Positions 1 through 11,171 of a stretch of DNA of 64,000 bases are shown piece after piece. The DNA comes from Nostoc sp. LPT (GTDB taxonomy: Bacteria; Cyanobacteriota; Cyanobacteriia; Cyanobacteriales; Nostocaceae), in NCBI RefSeq assembly GCF_017115165.1, contig NZ_JABXKF010000005.1, positions 1 through 64,000 on the forward strand, read 5' to 3'. The translations under genes and the position numbers were made by a program. Position 1 is the stretch's first letter. Each line of letters opens with the position of its first letter. Under the pieces are notes generated by a model, which saw only the letters and a program-made list of their open reading frames with translations, did no database searches and was not told the origin of the DNA.

Positions 1-80
1 TTGATAGACCCCTGACATTGGATATCCCTCTTCTCATTAAATCTTATTATCTCATCTGTAGCCAGCTTTTAGAGAATTAG

Positions 81-191
81 TATAAGTACTTTGAAAACCA
101 AGGAAAAAAAGTTGCTTACGAAAAAACTCTAGATTTACTGAAGAATCTGCGACAACAAATTTCGTCTGTAACAGAAATCGCCCTTTTCTAA
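81..191 (+). other. Open-frame tail without a start, possible gene remnant
   Basis: A frame of about 36 codons stays open from the TAG at 78-80 to the TAA at 189-191. It reads ...ENQGKKVAYEKTLDLLKNL..., a composition typical of real protein, but it has no start codon and the frame before the TAG also reads like protein. It may be the decayed end of a gene lying left of the window. I do not recognise the family. The rest of bases 1-202 shows nothing. Confidence 0.2.
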
Positions 192-202
192 AATTGTCAG
201 GG

Positions 203-829
203 TTATGCAGGGTATGCGCCAGCTTGAAAAATCTGTTCGGCAGTTAAATCTAATTCGGGGAAAAGAGGTGAGATAATGCGATCGCTACCTCGAAACTGGC
301 TTACTTGGTATTCTCCCTCAATTAAAGTGTAGAGCGAGACAGTTGGTTGTTTGGGGTTGCCAATAAATCGCCTACCGCCTAAAGCACCATAATCTACAAT
401 CCAGTATTCTGGGATACCTACAGCTTCATAGTCAGCAGCTTTTTTTAAATAATCATCACGCCAATTACTACTCACTACCTCAATTACTAAGGGTATTGAT
501 TCCGCTTGGCTTACAGTAGATTCTTTTTTCCATAAAGGTTCATTTACTAAATTGGGGCGATTTAATATCAGCACATCTGGTGAGTAAGCAGATTCATTTT
601 CAAGCGGTTTGACTAATACTGTTTTGGGTATGAAGTAGGGGAGATTTAAACGAATACACTCTCTAGTAACTTCAAAAGCTAAAAATCCAACTACCTCTTC
701 ATGATCGCCTGTTGGTTGCGGCATATCTACAATTACTCCGTCATGCAATTCATAACGTTTTCCTGTGTTGTCAGGATATTTAGCAACAAATTCATCGAAT
801 GTAACTAGTTTACGTAAGGCTTGAATCAT
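203..829 (-). CDS. Uma2 family (DUF820) putative endonuclease
   Basis: A 208-residue protein of the Uma2/DUF820 family, which has a PD-(D/E)XK nuclease-like fold and is strongly expanded in cyanobacteria; the biological role is unsettled. Visible family features are the start TFDEFVAKYPDNTGKRYELHDG, the central YSPDVLILNR with the metal-site aspartate, PLVIEVVSSNWRDDYLKKAADYEAVGIPEYW with the E-x-K-like block, and the closing WIVD plus SLYTLIEGEY segment. The ATG start at 829 gives the normal family length. It stands alone on its strand. A second, broken member of the family lies at 25.9-26.2 kb. The family assignment is firm; any activity on DNA is inference from the fold. Confidence 0.85.
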   Translation of the reverse strand: MIQALRKLVTFDEFVAKYPDNTGKRYELHDGVIVDMPQPTGDHEEVVGFLAFEVTRECIRLNLPYFIPKTVLVKPLENESAYSPDVLILNRPNLVNEPLWKKESTVSQAESIPLVIEVVSSNWRDDYLKKAADYEAVGIPEYWIVDYGALGGRRFIGNPKQPTVSLYTLIEGEYQVSQFRGSDRIISPLFPELDLTAEQIFQAGAYPA

Positions 830-987
830 AAATTATTGTCTTCTATTGTGTTTGTGAAGCGTCCATTTTTATCAATATTAACGTAATTCGTAATTGCTAC
901 ATCTGACGTTTCTCAATTGAGTTTAATACAAACAAACCTAACAAGGATAGCCCCTTCCCTGCTAGCGTTGGGGAGTAAGCCTTAAAG

Positions 988-1010
988 CCTCTCTCCTTTT
1001 AGGAGAGAGG
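988..1010. repeat. Perfect 10-bp hairpin in intergenic repeat
   Basis: CCTCTCTCCT and AGGAGAGAGG form perfect arms around a TTT loop. It sits between the divergent Uma2 gene and the coiled-coil gene, in a stretch starting near 950 that resembles common Nostoc intergenic repeats. It has no T-run and does not follow a gene end, so I treat it as a repeat, not a terminator. Confidence 0.5.
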
Positions 1011-1118
1011 TCAGATCATATTACCAGTAGAACCGAGATCACACTTCAATGAGTTTATCTTGGTTAAACTGAATACTTATACTTAAATCTAACAAATGCT
1101 TACATAGGAATATAAATT

Positions 1119-1976
1119 ATGACAATGAGGAGAGCAGATCGCAGAGATTCTAATCATGACAACAATGTTAATAATCCTCGCTCACGGCAAAAAGAACCAC
1201 CTTCTCCTCGTGAACTTCAACAGCTATTGATGACTGTTCGTGCCCAACGCGATGAAGCACAACAACGTGCGAAAGAAAATGAGGAAGCTGCATCTCAACT
1301 AGTTCATGTTCAGCAAGAGATTCAAACTTACCAAATTGAGGCTAATGAGCTAAAAGAGCGAGTCGCTCAAAATTATCGCTTTTATATTGATGAGCAAGAG
1401 AATCATCAAAAGACGCTCTACCTTTATAACGAAGAAAAAGCGAAAATATCCCAGCTAGTTAATGTTCACCAGCGAGAGATTCAAACTTGCCAACTCGAAG
1501 CTAATGAGCTAAAAGAACAAGTCACTCAAAATTATCGTTTCTATATTGATGAACAACAAAGTCATCAACAAACACTCTGTCTCTACAATGAAGAAAAAGC
1601 TAGAGCAACTGAATTGTTTACCAAATATGAGGCAGTAAACTCTGAACGAGAAATGTATTTAACTTTATACAATGAGACTAAAGCAGAACTTAAACATGAG
1701 CGTCGTTCTAAAGCTAGTATTAAGGGATGGGAAACTCGCCGGAAAGCCGAGAATGAAAAACTAAAACGAGAAATTGCCCAGATGGTTGTGCTATTGCGTG
1801 ACTCTTTAGCAAGTAAGGATGAAGCAGTAAATAGTCTTTATCTTGTAGCAGAGCGTATGGATCGGATTCAATCTCTAGTTGATTCGGTGGAAGAAGAAAC
1901 AACTAACAATCCTATGGGTTTGGTACAAAAATTTAAACGCATCTGGCTGGCAATTAAAGACATACTTTCTGAATAA
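1119..1976 (+). CDS. Coiled-coil protein with internal duplication, unknown function
   Basis: A 285-residue, almost entirely alpha-helical protein rich in Glu, Lys, Gln and Arg. Residues about 60-112 and 113-165 are two copies of one unit: both carry the pattern QLV-V-QxEIQT-Q-EANELKE followed by QNYRFYIDEQ and LYNEEKA. A basic stretch SKASIKGWETRRKAENEKLKRE follows at about 200-220, and the C-terminus ends in LVQKFKRIWLAIKDIL, a possible amphipathic helix. There is no signal peptide. The next gene starts 12 bases downstream, so the two are very likely one operon. I do not recognise a named family. A structural or scaffold role is plausible from the coiled coil but is not shown. Confidence 0.7.
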   Translation: MTMRRADRRDSNHDNNVNNPRSRQKEPPSPRELQQLLMTVRAQRDEAQQRAKENEEAASQLVHVQQEIQTYQIEANELKERVAQNYRFYIDEQENHQKTLYLYNEEKAKISQLVNVHQREIQTCQLEANELKEQVTQNYRFYIDEQQSHQQTLCLYNEEKARATELFTKYEAVNSEREMYLTLYNETKAELKHERRSKASIKGWETRRKAENEKLKREIAQMVVLLRDSLASKDEAVNSLYLVAERMDRIQSLVDSVEEETTNNPMGLVQKFKRIWLAIKDILSE

Positions 1977-1988
1977 ACAAGCATACTT

Positions 1989-2543
1989 ATGAGCAAAAAA
2001 TCACTACCAACCACGCAAAAAAAAGGTAAAGCGAGGTTGGCAGATCAAATTCGCAGTATTGCTGATCGCCTTAATCAAGAGACTGATGTACAGATACAAG
2101 CAACTTCTCGGATTTTAGGGGCTGCTGCTCAAATTGCCGAAAATCATGACCGACTTATTACTGAAGTAGTTGATATGGTTGAGTCAGACCTAAATGTAGA
2201 GAAACAGGTATCTCAGAAGCATATTTATAGTATTGATATTCTGAAGCAACAGTTTCAAACATTACGGGATGCAAAAATTCACTTTAAGCTAAAAGTTAGT
2301 AGTTGGGAATCACTAGCTAATAAATTAAATGCTGCATCTTGCCAAACAACCATAATACAGAATAAGCCTCAATCAAATCAGGGTTTGGCAGACACTAATA
2401 TGACAAATAGTAAATATAATTTTAATAATGTTGAAAAATTGACAGTTTTTTTAGAACCTGATGTTGCAGAAATGTTTCCCAATTCGGAAGCTGTAAATGA
2501 AGCTCTGCGTTTTCTAATTAGAGTTACGAGAAAAAATCGTTAA
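1989..2543 (+). CDS. Unknown protein with possible ribbon-helix-helix-like C-terminus
   Basis: A 184-residue protein with three visible parts: a basic N-terminus (MSKKSLPTTQKKGKARLADQ), a helical middle (about 18-110) and, after a polar linker at about 115-145, a C-terminal segment VEKLTVFLEPDVAEMFPNSEAVNEALRFLIRV. That last part resembles a strand plus two helices found in short cyanobacterial ribbon-helix-helix-like proteins, which suggests dimerisation or DNA binding. It follows the coiled-coil gene by 12 bases and is followed by a strong palindromic terminator, so the pair forms a closed two-gene operon. The function is not known; the pair could be a two-protein accessory system, but no enzyme domain is visible in either product. 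Confidence 0.65.
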   Translation: MSKKSLPTTQKKGKARLADQIRSIADRLNQETDVQIQATSRILGAAAQIAENHDRLITEVVDMVESDLNVEKQVSQKHIYSIDILKQQFQTLRDAKIHFKLKVSSWESLANKLNAASCQTTIIQNKPQSNQGLADTNMTNSKYNFNNVEKLTVFLEPDVAEMFPNSEAVNEALRFLIRVTRKNR

Positions 2544-2553
2544 AGCATTTTAT

Positions 2554-2589
2554 CAACTGTATAGAAAAATATATTTTTCTATACAGTTG
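2554..2589. terminator. 36-bp perfect palindrome between convergent genes
   Basis: CAACTGTATAGAAAAATA is followed directly by its exact reverse complement. It lies 11 bases after the stop of the plus-strand gene ending at 2543 and 24 bases beyond the stop of glgX on the minus strand. The plus strand then reads GAGTATCTTTTTG. It is best read as a bidirectional terminator. Confidence 0.7.
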
Positions 2590-2612
2590 AGTATCTTTTT
2601 GTCCTCATACTG

Positions 2613-4739
2613 CTAACTAATAAGGCGTAACACCATCAAAGAGCGATCTGTAACTGGTACAGTTTGAGAGTCTGAAACTAATTTTCCCCGATCTAAAAAA
2701 CGAGGTTCATTAGTGTCAATTACTATCTCCCATACCTTATCTTTAAATTCATTGGGTAAAGCAAAGTCAATTAACTCGTAGTGAGCGTTAAAAAATAACA
2801 GAAAACTTTCATCAATAATCCGCTCACCACGATCCCCTGGAGTAGCAATTCCCTGCCCATTCAAAAAAATCTCCATTACTTTGGCATAACTAATAAGCCA
2901 CTGCTTCTCAGTCATTTCACTGCCATCAGAATTAAACCAAGCAATATCATTAATGCCTAAACCGTAGATGGGGCGACCTTGAAACCACTTACGTCGTCGG
3001 AATACTGGATGCTGATTGCGAAAATTGATGAGTTCACGTGTAAAGTCTAGTAAATCCGCGTTCGCTTTATGCAAATCCCAATGCCGCCAGGAAATTTCAT
3101 TGTCTTGGCAGTAGACATTATTATTTCCCTGTTGACTACAGCCAATTTCATCCCCCTCTAATAGCATTGGGACACCTTGAGATAGCATTAGGGTTGCTAA
3201 AAAGTTTCGTCGTTGCCGTTCGCGCAAACGCATTACTTCTAGATCGTCGGTTTCGCCTTCTGCACCACAATTCCAGGATCTATTATGGCTTTCACCATCT
3301 CTACTGTCTTCCCCGTTTGCCTCGTTATGCTTTTCGTTGTAGCTGACCAAATCATTTAACGTGAAACCATCATGAGCAGTTATGAAATTAATACTTGCAT
3401 TTGGGTTGCGCCCATTTGTTTGATAGAGGTCAGGGCTACCGGTAAAACAGTAAGCAAATTGTCCTAAACTATCATCTACACCACGCCAAAAATCTCTGAC
3501 TGTATCCCGATATCTTCCATTCCACTCAGACCAACGCAGTGGAAAGTTCCCGACTTGATAGCCGCCTTCTCCTAAGTCCCAAGGTTCAGCAATCAGCTTC
3601 ACATCTGCCAAGATTGGGTCTTGATGAATAATATCAAAGAAGGCTGATAGGTTATCTACCTCATATAATTCTCGTGCCAGCGCCGAAGCTAAATCAAATC
3701 GGAAGCCATCTACATGCATTTCTATTACCCAATAGCGCAGGCTATCCATAATTAACTTCAGAACTTGAGCATGACGCACATTCAGAGAGTTACCACAGCC
3801 TGTAAAGTCCATGTAGTAGCGAGGATCATCCTTTACCAAACGGTAATATACAGAATTATCAATACCTCGCAAAGATAGCGTTGGCCCGAAATGATTTCCT
3901 TCGCCAGTGTGGTTGTAGACTACATCTAAGATCACTTCAATTCCGGCAAAATGTAGTGCCTTGACCATTTGCTTGAATTCAGTGACTTGTTCTCCCCCAG
4001 TTCCACTAGCACTGTAACTAGAATAGGGGGCAAAATAGTTGATGGAATCATAGCCCCAGTAATTGCTTAATCCTTTTCCTTCTAAATGTCCCGGATGAGA
4101 TAGAAAATGATGTACTGGCATCAACTCAACTGCTGTAATTCCTAATTGCAGTAAGTGCTGAATTGCAGCAGGATGCGCTAACCCGGCATAAGTGCCGCGC
4201 AACTCTTCTGGAATAGCTGAGTGTAGTTTAGTAAAACCTTTGACGTGAGTTTCATAAATAACAGTTCTATACCAAGGTGTAGCAAGCAGTTTATCGCCTT
4301 CCCAATCAAAAGATTGATCGACCACTACACATTTGGGCATTAATTTGGCATCATCTAGTTCAGAAAAAACTAAGTCTTTTTCCTCAGCGTCTAGAGAGTA
4401 GCCAAAGACAGCTGGATCGTTACTAAACTCACCGTCAATTGCCTTGGCGTAGGGGTCAATTAATAGTTTGTTTGGATTAAATCGATGACCAACTTCCGGT
4501 GCCCACATCCCATGCACTCTAAACCCATACTTTTGACCTGGGGCAACTCCTGGTAAGTAACCATGCCAAACAAAATTGTTTTTTTCTGTCAAAGGCACGC
4601 GGATTTCTTCGTCATCGTCATCAAATAAACAAAGCTCTACCCCTGTTGCATTTTCCGAAAATAAAGCAAAGTTTGTCCCTTTACCATCCCAAGTTGCACC
4701 TAAAGGATATACATTCCCTGGCCATAAAGCTACATACAT
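2613..4739 (-). CDS. glgX: Glycogen debranching enzyme (isoamylase-type, GH13)
   Basis: A 708-residue cytosolic enzyme that hydrolyses alpha-1,6 branch points of glycogen, the cyanobacterial carbon store. An N-terminal CBM48 beta domain (about 1-150, start WPGNVYPLGATWDGKGTNFA) is followed by the GH13 barrel. Catalytic signatures are visible: DVVYNHTGEG (region I), VDGFRFDLASAL with the nucleophile Asp, LIAEPWDLGEGGYQVG with the acid/base Glu, and NFITAHDGFTLND with the transition-state Asp. The C-terminal beta domain ends the protein. Length and order match GlgX/isoamylase-like enzymes. The gene stands alone, with an AT-rich upstream region and a palindromic terminator beyond its end. Confidence 0.95.
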   Translation of the reverse strand: MYVALWPGNVYPLGATWDGKGTNFALFSENATGVELCLFDDDDEEIRVPLTEKNNFVWHGYLPGVAPGQKYGFRVHGMWAPEVGHRFNPNKLLIDPYAKAIDGEFSNDPAVFGYSLDAEEKDLVFSELDDAKLMPKCVVVDQSFDWEGDKLLATPWYRTVIYETHVKGFTKLHSAIPEELRGTYAGLAHPAAIQHLLQLGITAVELMPVHHFLSHPGHLEGKGLSNYWGYDSINYFAPYSSYSASGTGGEQVTEFKQMVKALHFAGIEVILDVVYNHTGEGNHFGPTLSLRGIDNSVYYRLVKDDPRYYMDFTGCGNSLNVRHAQVLKLIMDSLRYWVIEMHVDGFRFDLASALARELYEVDNLSAFFDIIHQDPILADVKLIAEPWDLGEGGYQVGNFPLRWSEWNGRYRDTVRDFWRGVDDSLGQFAYCFTGSPDLYQTNGRNPNASINFITAHDGFTLNDLVSYNEKHNEANGEDSRDGESHNRSWNCGAEGETDDLEVMRLRERQRRNFLATLMLSQGVPMLLEGDEIGCSQQGNNNVYCQDNEISWRHWDLHKANADLLDFTRELINFRNQHPVFRRRKWFQGRPIYGLGINDIAWFNSDGSEMTEKQWLISYAKVMEIFLNGQGIATPGDRGERIIDESFLLFFNAHYELIDFALPNEFKDKVWEIVIDTNEPRFLDRGKLVSDSQTVPVTDRSLMVLRLIS

Positions 4740-5336
4740 AAGTAAATCTTGAATAATTAGTTTTTCGGCAAATATTATTGACTTCGACTTTTTTGAATAA
4801 TTAGTTAAAATCTAAAGTTACTAATTATTCGTTAAAATCACTAATATTACAATCTAACTTCTAAATAATATTATTTGCTCTATCATTAGTAATAAAAATT
4901 TCTATTCCTTAAGTTGGAAAAATTAATGTAGAGGGCAACAGGCTGAAGGAAAACTGTCCTGTCTGCGACACGCTGCACAATCTGCTTCAGTAAAGCAACC
5001 ATCGAAAAAGCTTCTTTTCTTTTGCTCCCTGCTCCCGTTCAGCTTACCTCGGCTCCGGCTCCATTGAGCGAAGTTGAGATGCTCGGCACGGGTCGCTCAC
5101 GGCAAACCTGCCCCCAGCAATAACTGCGGTCTAAATGATAAGTTTTTAGCCGGACACGATATAACTTCTTTAAATACGATCGCTCTAGAGTTTAACACAT
5201 AGTGAATTGACCAACAATCTCATCCGAACTGTGGAAATATGACAGCGTGTCTTTTGACACGATTTTACTATTACAGCAACAATGCTACGTAGTGACTGTT
5301 TTTACTTTGTGTAAAATAGAACGTTAAAAATGATTT
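4740..5336. other. Intergenic region upstream of glgX with repeat fragments
   Basis: About 4740-4920 is very AT-rich and is the likely glgX promoter zone, but I cannot place -35/-10 boxes with confidence. About 5020-5110 is a GC-richer repeat containing the inverted pair GAGCGA...TCGCTC and CTCGGC...GGCACGGG. At 5147-5163 the sequence AGCCGGACACGATATAA repeats a motif also present at 19150-19166. No gene is seen. Confidence 0.5.
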
Positions 5337-5738
5337 TTGTTGCTAACAGTTGCTTTACCGAGTTTACTAATAGGGTCTCCTAGTTATGCGGTTGAGAGTG
5401 AAATTGAGCAGAGAAATACTAATAAATCAACGGAAGTCATTTCAGATATTCCGAGTTTGAGTGAAATTGAGCTACCCGCCACTAATGCCGAATTATTATC
5501 TCAACAATCTGTACCAATTTAAGTTAATCCAAAAGAAACTCAGCCAGAAACAGAGCAAACTCCGAGCGATGATGCAGACATTTCTTTTGTGAATTGAGAT
5601 TTGAGCGGGCGTATACCTCTAACTAGCAATTTAGGACTGACAGTTTACTTAGAAAATCTACTCGGTGAGCAAGATGAGCTTAATCGCATATATAGCCCTG
5701 GATTTACTTTTCGTGTGGGTTTAAGCGCCAATTTTTAG
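5337..5738 (+). pseudogene. Remnant of a TonB-dependent (siderophore) receptor
   Basis: One reading frame keeps both ends of an outer-membrane receptor but little in between. The N-terminal part is a signal-peptide-like segment (LLTVALPSLLIGSPSYAVE), then a polar region; an in-frame TAA lies at 5520-5522. The frame continues (VNPKETQPETEQTPSDDAD...), meets a TGA near 5597, and then reads a receptor C-terminus: LGLTVYLENLLGEQDELN... and FTFRVGLSANF before the TAG at 5736-5738. The final aromatic-ending beta strand is typical of TonB-dependent barrels. Plug and nearly all of the barrel are missing, so this is a gene with a large internal deletion. The usual ATG is also lost; only TTG is available. 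Family call is from pattern, not from alignment. Confidence 0.65.
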
Positions 5739-5960
5739 GTATTCAATGTAGAGATTTTATCATTGCAAAGTCTCTACATTCTTATGTCTTGTCACATGAT
5801 TTGGAAAACCTCACTTTCCTACCAGGGTAGGATGTTAGGTTTCACAGCATTTTTTTGTTAAATACAACGCACCGCCGTACAACATAGTGCGTTAAGCTAA
5901 AGCCATAATCACCGTACTTAAAATTTACTTTTAATCTAAAATATAAAATCTGAAATTGCT

Positions 5961-6257
5961 ATGAGAGCCAGAATTGAAAATAAAATACTTTTTATCCACC
6001 ACGAAGATTTGCCAGAGTTTAAAAAGGGTGGTTCAGTGGTGAGAAACTCTTATTTTTGGGCACTACGTTCAATAGCTGGTCAAGCTTCACGTTATCGTGA
6101 TTGGGAATACGAACCGGAGGTTTGGCTAGCGCTTTCACGAATGCTTTTATCGTTTGCTGAATCTGGATATCTGGGTATTAGAGAAACTTTACTAGAGTTT
6201 CCCTTATCTCAAGGAGAAATTCCTAATTTGCTACGAGATGTTTCTACTTGGGAGTAG
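5961..6257 (+). CDS. Small hypothetical protein
   Basis: A 98-residue protein from an ATG start, with a balanced globular composition and several aromatic residues (NSYFWALRSIAGQ, YRDWEYEPEVWLALSRMLLSF). There is no signal peptide or membrane segment. I do not recognise it. The gene stands alone between the receptor remnant and the nifH terminator. The codon pattern and the absence of low-complexity sequence favour a real gene, but a remnant of a larger gene cannot be excluded. Confidence 0.5.
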   Translation: MRARIENKILFIHHEDLPEFKKGGSVVRNSYFWALRSIAGQASRYRDWEYEPEVWLALSRMLLSFAESGYLGIRETLLEFPLSQGEIPNLLRDVSTWE

Positions 6258-6490
6258 GGATGTATATGTCATTCTTGTTAACAAACCCTGTACTAGCTTC
6301 TGGTTGAAAATGATTAAGATTAGAGATATTAAGCGATTGCCAGAAACATTTATATCTTCTAATTTGTAACCACCGCTTTTGAAATCTCGAAACATCTCTT
6401 GTACATAGATGCGTAGCGGCTTATTGCAGGGTACGAGCGATCACTATATATTTATATTAAGGATTCAAACAAAGAAATGCAAAAATTGGG

Positions 6491-6513
6491 AAAAAGGTGG
6501 GCTGTTGCCCACC
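6491..6513 (-). terminator. Rho-independent terminator of nifH
   Basis: Read on the minus strand, GGTGGGC-AACA-GCCCACC forms a perfect 7-bp GC-rich stem followed directly by TTTTT. It lies 28 bases beyond the nifH stop, so transcription of nifH ends here as a single gene. Confidence 0.85.
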
Positions 6514-6540
6514 CTAAACCATTATTTATTTAGCAATACT

Positions 6541-9047
<2,507 letters not shown>

Positions 9048-9500
9048 ATGCCAGAGCCTGGTAAATTAGGATCTGTAATTAATTGTTTATTAATACTGAC
9101 ATTGTTAGCCTCTTGCAGTGGTAAAACCTCCGCAGAAGATATGGATAAAGAAACACAAAGTGTATCTTCTTGGGTAGCAACAGCAAATATGGTTGGTGAT
9201 GCTTGGATACGCGGTGCTGTGCCGAATAAATATGCTGAACAAACATTGAAAAGAGCCACGGAAGAACTGCAAAAAGGAAAAAATCAAATAGACAAAATAA
9301 AGTTATCTAAAGATGTCAGCAAACATGATAAATCAGTGCTACTAGCTATAGTGTTACAGTTAGCCAATAAAACAGAGGAAATATCGAGGGCTGTGGCTAA
9401 AAAAAATCATTCAGAGGTACAACAAAAACTTGGAGAATTAGCAGTAGAAAAGCGATCGCTAAATAAGCTACGAAAAGTAGCAGGGCAAACCAATGAATAA
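9048..9500 (+). CDS. Putative lipoprotein, first gene of the NRAMP-like operon
   Basis: From the ATG at 9048 the product is 150 residues, starting with a lipoprotein signal: hydrophobic VINCLLILTLLASC with the lipobox LASC and the lipidated Cys at residue 23. This start is preceded by GGAGAG at a good distance; the longer frame from the ATG at 8988 would put 20 extra residues before the signal and is less likely. The mature part is helical and charged (TLKRATEELQKGKNQIDKIK...). It is probably anchored in a membrane facing the periplasm. Its 3' end overlaps the transporter gene by 8 bases, which suggests joint translation and a shared role, such as an accessory or sensing part of the transporter. 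No family was recognised. Confidence 0.75.
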   Translation: MPEPGKLGSVINCLLILTLLASCSGKTSAEDMDKETQSVSSWVATANMVGDAWIRGAVPNKYAEQTLKRATEELQKGKNQIDKIKLSKDVSKHDKSVLLAIVLQLANKTEEISRAVAKKNHSEVQQKLGELAVEKRSLNKLRKVAGQTNE

Positions 9501-10707
9501 AATTTTGGAAATCGCCCTTGGGATTGTTACCAGTATCGGCGGTTTTTTAGATGTAGGTGCGATCGCTACTGCTGCAGAAGCTGGATCTACCTATAACTTC
9601 CAACTAATTTGGGCGTTTGTCTTAGGGACAATTTGTGTAATTTTTCTGGTGGAAATGTCTGGACGTTTAGCAGCCGTTAGCAAACATACATTAGCTGCGG
9701 CGGTGCGAGAACGATTTGGGTTCAACTTTTATATTATTCCACTAGTTGCAGAAATTGCCGTTGATTTTCTGGTTTTCGCAGCCGAAATTGGCGGTGTTTG
9801 TATTGCCCTGCAATTAGTAACAGGCATTAGTTTCCAGTGGTTTGCTTTACCCGTAGCCTTTGCAATTTGGTTGCTACTTTGGAAAGGGACATTTGGATTA
9901 ATTGAAAACGGTGTTTCTTTATTCGGATTAATTACCCTAGCATTTGTCGTCGCTACTTTTAAACTGCATCCATCATTGACACAACTTGGCTCTGGTTTGT
10001 TGCCAACTCTGCCACAACAAGACACCGCACATTACTTATACCTGGCCGTTGGCATACTAGGAGCATTGATTAGCCCGTACTTGTTTTATTTTTACTCATC
10101 TGGTGCAGTAGAAGATAAGTGGGATGAAGGGTATATCGGTGTAAATCGCGCCGTTGCTGGTTTGGGGATGGGCTTTGGTAGTATCGTATCACTGGGAGTG
10201 TTGATTGTGGCAGCACTGGTACTCGGTCCCAAAGGTATCCAGGTTGATAGCTATGAACAGGCGGCGCTGATGTTGACAGAAACCTTTGGTTACTGGGGCT
10301 TTGTGCTATTTGCAGCATCTTTAGGGATTGCTTGCTTTGGTGCAGCACTGGAGGTAAGCCTTGATACAGCATATATTGTGGCTCAAGCTTTTGGTTGGAA
10401 TTGGGGCGAAAATCTTAAACCAAAAGATGCCGCACGCTTTAGTTTAGTCTACACAGTGTTTGTCTTTCTCGCTTCATTACTGATGGTATTTGGGATCGAT
10501 CCATTGCAATTGACTTTGTTTTCAATGGCAATTACAGCAGTGATTTTGCCGCCTGTAATTATACCTTTTTTGGTTTTGATGAACGATGAATTATACGTTG
10601 GCAAGTATCGCAACGGGTGGATTAGTAACAGTGTTGTCATTTTTACAATTGCACTGACATTTGTGCTAGCAATCTTTGCTATTCCATTGGAAATTATTGG
10701 AGGATAA
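9493..10707 (+). CDS. NRAMP-related divalent metal transporter with altered metal site
   Basis: A 404-residue inner-membrane protein with about 11 hydrophobic segments, of the NRAMP/MntH superfamily (LeuT-like fold). The first helix reads GGFLDVGAIATAAEAG at the place where classical members have GxxDPGNxAT: Asp20 is kept but the proline and the metal-binding Asn are Val and Ala. In helix 6 the classical MPH motif is replaced in GALISPYLFYFYSS, so the Met ligand is Ser. These are the positions that select Mn/Fe, so this is not an ordinary MntH. A changed ion, for example Mg2+ as reported for NRAMP-related Mg transporters, is inference. It overlaps the lipoprotein gene and precedes two PRC-barrel-like genes. 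Confidence 0.8.
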   Translation: MNKILEIALGIVTSIGGFLDVGAIATAAEAGSTYNFQLIWAFVLGTICVIFLVEMSGRLAAVSKHTLAAAVRERFGFNFYIIPLVAEIAVDFLVFAAEIGGVCIALQLVTGISFQWFALPVAFAIWLLLWKGTFGLIENGVSLFGLITLAFVVATFKLHPSLTQLGSGLLPTLPQQDTAHYLYLAVGILGALISPYLFYFYSSGAVEDKWDEGYIGVNRAVAGLGMGFGSIVSLGVLIVAALVLGPKGIQVDSYEQAALMLTETFGYWGFVLFAASLGIACFGAALEVSLDTAYIVAQAFGWNWGENLKPKDAARFSLVYTVFVFLASLLMVFGIDPLQLTLFSMAITAVILPPVIIPFLVLMNDELYVGKYRNGWISNSVVIFTIALTFVLAIFAIPLEIIGG

Positions 10708-10811
10708 ATCCATTTTAGATTTTGGATTTTAGATTAGGATTTATAACGTTTTAATCTTTGCGCCTTTGTAGCTTGGTAAATCTATCAATAATTAACCAGA
10801 AGTGATAGTTA

Positions 10812-11171
10812 ATGGATATTATCAGAGATGTTCTTGATAACCAATTAGTTGACCGCAATCAACGCAAAATGGGTAAAGTCGATGGCATTGTGATGGAGTT
10901 GCGCGATCGCGAACCACCACGACTTGCTTATATTGAAGTAGGAGTAACAACCCTTACCAAACGCCTAAATCCCCGCTTGGCAGGTTTTGTAGCAACAATT
11001 GCAAATAAATGGGGTGCTAAACAAAGTGAACCGTTTCGGATTCCGTGGTCAAAAGTGCGGGATATTGGTATTGATGTCGAAGTCGATGTTGAAGCTGAAG
11101 CAACACCAGCTTTAGGCTATGAAAAATGGCTGCGCAATCGCATCATCGCCCGAATTCCAGGAGGGAGATAA
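10812..11171 (+). CDS. PRC-barrel-like protein
   Basis: A 119-residue soluble protein opening with DVLDNQLVDRNQRKMGKVDGIVME, the pattern of a PRC-barrel fold (a small beta barrel that marks domains such as those of RimM and photosynthetic reaction centre subunit H). The middle holds RLAYIEVG and the IPWSKVRDIGIDVEVDVEAE segment, ending in YEKWLRNRIIARIPGG. It lies 104 bases after the transporter, and its stop TAA overlaps the next ATG by one base, so the two PRC-like genes are coupled. In this setting a cytosolic regulatory or adaptor role for the transporter is plausible but unproven. Confidence 0.7.
   Translation: MDIIRDVLDNQLVDRNQRKMGKVDGIVMELRDREPPRLAYIEVGVTTLTKRLNPRLAGFVATIANKWGAKQSEPFRIPWSKVRDIGIDVEVDVEAEATPALGYEKWLRNRIIARIPGGR

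Noticed and set aside
10070-10372. Minus-strand frames across the NRAMP-like gene
   Set aside because: They are antisense shadows of a well-supported membrane protein gene.
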